Origin: Saksenaea vasiformis B4078
Lineage: Eukaryota; Mucoromycota; Mucoromycetes; Mucorales; Saksenaeaceae
Direction of reading: 5' to 3'
DNA: 64,000 bases
Assembly: GCA_000697055.1 (NCBI GenBank)
Contig: JNDT01001361.1
Coordinates: forward strand, 1 to 64,000
Shown here: piece by piece, positions 57,601-64,000 of the stretch
Layout: the number at the start of each line of letters is the position of its first letter
How positions within the stretch are numbered: position 1 is the stretch's first letter
The notes under the pieces: model-generated
Told to the model about the DNA's origin: nothing
Seen by the model: the letters and a program-made list of their open reading frames with translations, nothing else
The model's database searches: none
Position numbers and translations under genes: made by a program

Positions 57601-60600
57601 TTAGCTGCTTCTTCCTAAATGTTTATTGCTTCTCACGTGTAATAACAGTGAGAACTTAAATTATTGTCTGCCTTTCGTAATAGGCTCCGTGATTTCATCG
57701 AATCCAGTATACGACTGTTCTGTCAATATGTCTATACGATAAGAAAAAGTGTTACGTTCTTCTTTCGCGTCGCTTCATCTTATCAACGATCCTTAGCCAT
57801 GATGCGCTTTAGATCTATACAGTTAACAGGATTTCGCAGCATATAACAACTCAACTATGACATACACATAATAGACCCATCTGTGTGATCATGCTACCAT
57901 GCTGTCAATTATGATAGAATGGCACAAATAAACGTGAATGTATTAGAATAGCGAGACCACCAAATGTAGCACACCAAAATTTATTGACAATGGAAAAGCA
58001 ACTGACGTAATATATGGTAATTTGATATCCCAATCAAGCACTTATTCCCTATGATTATGCAGACGTGATATCAAATCTGTTTTGATGTACACCTCTGCAT
58101 CGTCAGCTCTCACTTTTTCACATATTCGACATGCATATTCCGTGAGAAGAAGCATTCAGTATTCATTCGTCTTGGATATAACCTACTAACACTTGATTTC
58201 GTCGCAATGCATAATTTGTAACCATACGGATGGTTTGACTAGGCCGATTTAGGAAGCCAAGCATTCAGCTGCTCTAGACTTTAACACTGTCCGATATCTC
58301 GGCTTTTTGGGGCAAATAGGTGAATCGAAGTCAAAACCTCCCGAATGCAGAATGCCTGGAAGTCTAAACATTTATTTTTAAGGAACATCCATAATAGTCG
58401 AGGGGGAACATGTGATTGGAGCGTGAATTTCAAGTATTGGTTGGCAAAATTACTAGCAAACTGATTCCAGGTATTCACGAAGAATGGCATGGACTGCATT
58501 CCGTAGTAGATCCGCTTCATGACGCTGCCTACACCGCATCCCACAGCAGTGTTCAGAAATAGAGGTAAGCATTGTCAATTCAGAAACAGTATGTACAGCT
58601 AGCGGAGGGGAAAGCAAGGCATGGCCAGGTAGAGCACGTACTCAGCTCTTGAAAGCCTTTCATCGCGAACTACTCTATTGCATTTCCGGGAGTACAATGG
58701 GGAATCCAGATTGTTTGAAAATACCGAAGTCTTTGTGATCGCCGCGAATGATGGACGCTGAAGAGATATGCGTCAATAACCTCATGAACCGTCCAGAGCC
58801 TCATTTCTAGCCTTTAGAGTATTTCCATACATTTTATAAGATTTATAGAATAATATTACTCCTCCAAAGTGAACTTCTACGTCCTGTGAGATGCACTGAC
58901 AATCTGATAGAGTGGAACCTACAATATCTCCTTCATTGTAGCTGTTTATAAGGTACACATTGATATACAACATTTCCTTTCAGTGTGTAATGTGTCTCAT
59001 TAACTTTATCACTCTTTTCAAGGGATTTCACCAACGGTGATTTTATTTTCATATATAGCTATCAGCTACGACTTCGGTGATATTACATTTCTAAAACCAC
59101 ATATCTCTTGATCTCCTTAGGTCATCTTGTTTGGTAAATACAGGTCGACAATGGTACTGATTTGCGCTACTTTTTCTCCATTTATGCAGTATAGCAGTAG
59201 CATTTTTTTTGCGCCATCTCACCTATCTCATTGATAAATAGAAGAGGGTAAGTTCACGGTTGATGCCATCGTCCTAAAGGTTCAAATAAAGCGGCGTTTG
59301 TTTTCTGCCTCTGACCCACCATGATTTGCTCCTCGCAGCTGATCTGTCTGTATTTCGCGCTTTCTAAACGATATCTGATCAAGTCCGTTGTTTAATCGTT
59401 CTGATAGCATGCACAGAACTAACGCTCGACGAACTCCTCTCCGAGGAAGATAACTGTTATAATCTCTCCCACTCTCGTCCTCTCCCTTTCTTTCTTTGAT
59501 TCCCTGGATAAAGCACGGATGTATAATGGGCTCGAAAGCTCACAATACATAAGGAGCTGCTCATTGCCCCTGTTCGAGATGATGTCTGTCATTAATCTAG
59601 ATGAGAAGAACGTGTTGTAAAAATGACAAAGCTGTCAGCGAAAGTGTATCGACTCTGAAGAATCAGCTGTTAGAACAGATGCCGCGAAATCCCTGTAATC
59701 TTCCATTTTCCTGTCGGGTTGTCTGCATGAATCTCAAGATTTCGCACGTGCTAAGAGCATTCGCCTAATGAGACCTTATGCGCTCTTAAAGGTCGATAAA
59801 GACCATTGTACTATGATTCCTGTGGTGGTGAGTATAAAATAATGGTGATAGGCTATTTCAAAGTACATTGGTATCATTGTACGCTGTACCCACACTGTTC
59901 GATCCCTTTTTTACGTTTCTCTAAAGATCTTACTATATCAAGGGTCCAATTTGCGCTAAGAGGAGATCCAACATGCGTTATTACTTCATCAATTTTTCGT
60001 TAGAGTATCAATTGGCTTGCATGAACTCGGACCTTCCAGTGGATGAAAATCACCATAAAAAAGCCGTGGTTAGTAATGGGACAATCATAAGGATTGAATG
60101 AACGCAGAAAAACATGCTCCAAAGTCCAGAGTCCATCTGTAAACAACGCCAAATAATTGCATAGGAAGCTCCCATAACTTTGCAAGTAAACAATAATCAG
60201 TCGAAGCAAGGTGGACAATGCAATAACGTGGCTTTCGGGAATATCTAAATGATGATCGTTTTCCATATGCAGTGTCAAGATTCATAGATCTTTCCAGACC
60301 TCCGAAAGCTCCCTTATGAACGAACTAGTATATGATGGGAGGTGTTGCATATGAATCTGCGTGGTACCTGCGGACCTTACAGAAACTTGTAAATGGCGGT
60401 ATGAAGACGGAGGCGATAAAAAACGTGGCAGTGAAGGATCAAACCGGTCATAACGTCCTCCTCCTGATGTGCATATATATTATTGATCAACGCTACAGCT
60501 GCAGTCAGTTGATATTTCATATATGCTAACTACAACGCCACCCATAGATCCATTAAAAGTTCACGCTTGCCGCTGTCAATCAGTCACTATTTGGTGCGCT

Positions 60601-61797
60601 ATTCTCGGATTTGGAGGCCTGACTGTTCCCATCCAGTTGCCCTAGCTAATATATTCCTCGTACACGTGGCAGCTCCCCTTTTATCATTCATTGCTGTTTA
60701 CTTCATCATCTTATGGTGACAATGGCTTGATGGTGCTGACCGTAGAGAGAACCGATGTAACTCGTTTCCTTCTTCACGTAGTGTGATTATTTATATAACT
60801 TAAGTAAGTATAGCAGATATATGTGACATGAACATTACGCGAAAGGAGTACTTATTTCATGATACGCAGTCAACAGAGACGTCTAGAGGCGTTGATGTAG
60901 TAATCAAATTTGGTATTTGTTGTTCCACAAAGTATGCATGATCCCCTGGGAGAATTGACCATCACTCCGAGCTTATTTATTTATGGCGTTAACTCGTCAA
61001 AAGCGCCTATGTTTGGGAGGATTACGCATCAGAATAAAAATTCACGACGACGCCGTCGTCGTCATCACAGCCCTCATTATCAGTATAGCGTGGGACTTCC
61101 GGTGATTGTCAAGTATCATCTCTGCCAACCGCCGGTCTGCTGTGTGGAAAGCAGTTGCTGTCTCTGCCACGTTGTCTCGTGGGTCTGAGGACCAAGTGCT
61201 GGATTTTCAAGATATATTTGTGTCGATCTCAAATGGTCTTGCGTAGAGGATTGTATACTTTTACATCGAAACGCTGCTTCATCGTAATGGGTTCACCAAT
61301 GCATCAATCGGAGACGGAAATTCACAGTATTGGAAGGTACGTGGAGACCCTTTATTATTCATTTGGGCACTGCTTTATCAACAATGCGTTCTTTGTAGAC
61401 AATGAGGTCGGATACACATACAAAAAACCGTGACTTTTGATCTCTTGCTTAGTTTCTTGGCCGTAGACAAAATAAGTGGCTATTCATAATGGCCGGCGAC
61501 TCCTTTTCCCGTCTGACCGAAATAGTGCGGGTAGTAGCCTTTGGGAGGGGGGTGTTAAGTAAACTAGCATCCAAGCTTTATTCCATTCATAAACTACGAA
61601 TGGATCGTTATGTCGTCTACATGTTCGTGTCCACCGAGGGACTGATTTGATGTAAAGTATGGATTCTTGGTCCGATTTATACTCTAGTGACTCTGTATTC
61701 GATTCCTTCCTTAGTGCAGGCTTAGCTCTTTGCAGATGCAAAGTTTATATAGATTATCGTTAAATCGGTTCAAATATACAATAATAAAGGTAGCAGC
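54657..61797. other. About 7 kb gene desert, possible faint repeats
   Basis: No splice-linked coding region or family motif recognised. Two places encode related short peptides on the plus strand: about 56688-56750 (NCYNLEYREPLKLF) and about 59433-59500 (NCYNLSHSRPLPFF), suggesting diverged copies of one repeated element. Other open frames (for example 56759-57046 minus, 60910-61188 plus) look random. No tRNA noticed. Confidence 0.4.
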
Positions 61798-62121
61798 TTA
61801 ATCATACGCCAGAGGCTCTTCCATCAGCCAACTGTCTTCTTGCTCATCGAAGTCATTCGGGTTTATACTGAACAGGAGGTTGTAGTCTTCGCTATCTTCG
61901 TCAATGTCTGAATCGTCCAAAAATTCTAGCGAGAACCCAAAGACGTCTTCGTCGTCATCCTCATCTTCTTGCATATGATAACAACCCTCTGTACAAATTT
62001 CTCCATTTTGCAATACTAGCTGATCTTGCAACTGATATTCCACGACTGGCAGGGCGTTATTTGAATAGAAGCAGAACATGTAAAATGCGAAAGCAAGGAA
62101 AAAGATATGTTTTGGCTGCAT
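61798..62121 (-). CDS. Small acidic secreted protein, unknown function
   Basis: Single-exon minus-strand frame, 107 aa from the ATG at 62121; the frame is open further upstream but this Met begins a good signal sequence (MQPKHIFFLAFAFYMFCFYS, cleavage near NNALP). The mature part has two cysteines close together (ICTEGC) and then a strongly acidic second half (EDEDDDEDVF, DDSDIDEDSEDYN, DEQEDSWLMEE). No family recognised. It stands alone in gene-poor DNA; the composition (bias to Asp/Glu without a simple repeat) argues it is coding, but no further support is available. Confidence 0.5.
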   Translation of the reverse strand: MQPKHIFFLAFAFYMFCFYSNNALPVVEYQLQDQLVLQNGEICTEGCYHMQEDEDDDEDVFGFSLEFLDDSDIDEDSEDYNLLFSINPNDFDEQEDSWLMEEPLAYD

Positions 62122-64000
62122 GTTAAAAAGAAAAGAAAAAAACAAGGGAAAAAGAGTCCAAAAAGAAAAAGAGGATGTCCTTATGTGCGTGCCAAAAATA
62201 CTTTATATGCATTTGGCATATAGATGTGGTCATTGTCATTTCCTCCTGCCCTATTCGCATACCCCTGGATCACCAAGATCTTCATAGCCCTGTTGGAGGC
62301 CCTAAACTTTATCACCGCGAAAGGAGTTTTGTGCGACGTAGGAGCAATCATATGTACAAACGCTAAGCCAATGCGGCCTGTAGCTCGCTGCTGCTGACAG
62401 TACTTGGTGTGGCTGAATAGATTAGAAACTGAACCGAAGGAATTAGACGGACATCTCAGAAATGTCCTACCACATTTATGTTTTGAATAGCTAGGCTCGC
62501 AAAATGATAAAGTGAACTAATACCATTTTGGCTAGGCGTCCGTTGGAAAAGAGAACTGGGTAAAAAATAGCAGTTTCAAATTTAGGACGCGAATTTTCTA
62601 AGAACAACGAAAGCATCAAGAGGCTGTGCCTCTGACAAAACTCAAAGACCGACGTAAACATCCGCTGTGATACGCAAACGGTGACAACTTTAAAGCTTAT
62701 CTTTATAGTCGTAAATAAATGGTACGCCAAGAAGCGTAAAATCTCTAAAACCAGTAAAAAGAGTCTGTATTGTACTTTCTACGAACACCCATCATACACC
62801 AGCATGTGCTACTTTTTCTACAATGTACCAAAGTGGCAGCTGCACGAATTAACTCGGCTCCACTGATATGAATAGATAATAGGCAAACCTTTTACAATTA
62901 TGGTACTTTTTTTCTCACTTTTACGCAATAGAGCAACTCAGTTTTTCGGGATATTTTATTGCATGTCTATTCTTGAAATAGCGGTAAACTCGACATCGCT
63001 GGGAAACGCAACTACGAAGCTTATTCAAGCCGTTTTCTTTTCTTTCCACAGTTTAACCATCGATATTAGCATACCGACTGATCACTATACCAAGTATCGG
63101 CAATGCATGTGTGGTACCCGTGCTGATAGCTGTATAAGGCGTTGCCGCTCAGGATTGGTGAGAGCTGCTTCGCGGTGGAAAGTTATGCTCTTTCCATCAG
63201 AAAGGATCTGATCCACGACGCTCTTTTCAACTTTTGGGTATATACTAGTCCGAACAGTCCTTACTTATCATACTGGCCCAAAATTGCTCTCATTCCCTTA
63301 CCCACTAGCTAGTTCTCAAACGTCGTTAGGATCCTTACTCGCTCCGGCAAAATCAGGTACAATCGGACAGACTCTCTTAATCGACGCTTTCAAAAACGAA
63401 AGGAAAGCGGATGTAATAGATAGTAACTATGCATATATGTATCGCAGAAGCCCTGTTCCACTATATCGCATTATTCCATCAGTGTTGTCGATCAATTGTA
63501 GATGGAGCACGTTTCTTACATCCATGAAATCTTCGCTATTGTATGCTATCACACATGTACGTTACACGTGCAGACGCTCCTCCAGACGAGAAGCTATCAT
63601 ATGCAATAATAAACGTACCCTGTGTTCGTCACTTTTCCTTGTTGTCTTGGGCTTTTGTCGTCTCTCGCTTCTAAGCTGACCTACGATCCAGTAAGCTGCC
63701 ATCCATGATTTGCCAAGCGGTATCTGAACCTGCAACGATTTTGATTGGCTGGGCTGCTTAACAGCAAACGCTCTGGCTGGCCATCTCGAAGCACCTCCTC
63801 TCCCTCTCCGAACTCCTAAGAGGTATGTAAAATTATTTTTGGATTACTATTCGATATGACGGATGTATCGATGCGTGTGTGGATTGATGGATGGATGGGT
63901 GGGCGGACAGATGGATGGATCAGAATTTCTTAGTTTCCAAACGAAGACCCACGGAAAGAGATAGTTGTGAGCGATTGATCTAATACAACTTTCTGTAGAT
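62122..64000. other. No gene recognised to window end
   Basis: Short frames only. The last 120 bp hold a degenerate GGAT/GGTG repeat (about 63881-63920). A gene could begin just outside the window. Confidence 0.4.

Noticed and set aside
1..64000. CRISPR arrays, rRNA or tRNA genes
   Set aside because: No spaced direct repeats, no rRNA-like sequence and no convincing T-arm/anticodon arrangement were seen; a covariance-model scan was not possible, so a missed tRNA remains possible.

Overview
The window is nuclear DNA of an early-diverging filamentous fungus, most likely Mucoromycota/Mucorales. The evidence is gene content (coilin, class-II eIF4E, Kin1-type kinase, Mid1, Mmm1, complex I NDUFS6, a PNUTS/Ref2-like protein) and gene structure: many 44-86 nt introns with GTAAG-like donors, CTRAC-like branch points and TAG/CAG acceptors. 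All exon boundaries were read by eye from splice signals, frame continuity and family motifs; no alignment was run. Closed frames with matching phase were obtained for 14 multi-exon genes.

Layout. 1.4-5.3 kb: a long, apparently decayed gene for a Fanzor (eukaryotic TnpB-like RNA-guided nuclease), about 160 bp upstream of the complex I gene NDUFS6 (5.5-6.0 kb). 6.2-8.4 kb (minus): Kin1-type kinase without room for a KA1 domain. 8.6-20.8 kb: gene-poor, with a p24 cargo receptor (11.7-12.5, minus), a small secreted protein (16.0-16.4), two Tc1/mariner-type elements (14.2-15.2 decayed; 18.67-20.0 with both inverted repeats) and a broken repetitive-looking ORF (17.5-18.6). 20.8-31.9 kb (plus): Mid1 calcium-channel subunit, WD40/DUF2415 protein, oxysterol-binding protein, 4EHP-type eIF4E, prefoldin 6. 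32.1-44.9 kb (minus): coilin-like protein, homeodomain/TFIIS-N/RVxF/RGG/CCCH protein, Prp40, Mmm1. 46.7-48.0 kb (plus): His-rich putative GPI protein. 48.5-54.7 kb (minus): Pmc1-type Ca2+-ATPase and Fcp1 CTD phosphatase. 54.7-64 kb: almost empty, with one small acidic secreted protein.

Functional themes. Four minus-strand genes in about 23 kb act around RNA polymerase II and snRNPs: coilin, the PNUTS/Ref2/LD-like phosphatase scaffold, Prp40 and Fcp1. Mid1 (calcium entry) and Pmc1 (calcium removal) are also both present. These may be chance neighbours. The most interesting signals are the Fanzor locus, and the PNUTS-like protein that combines the homeodomain of plant LUMINIDEPENDENS with the RVxF, RGG and CCCH parts of animal PNUTS.
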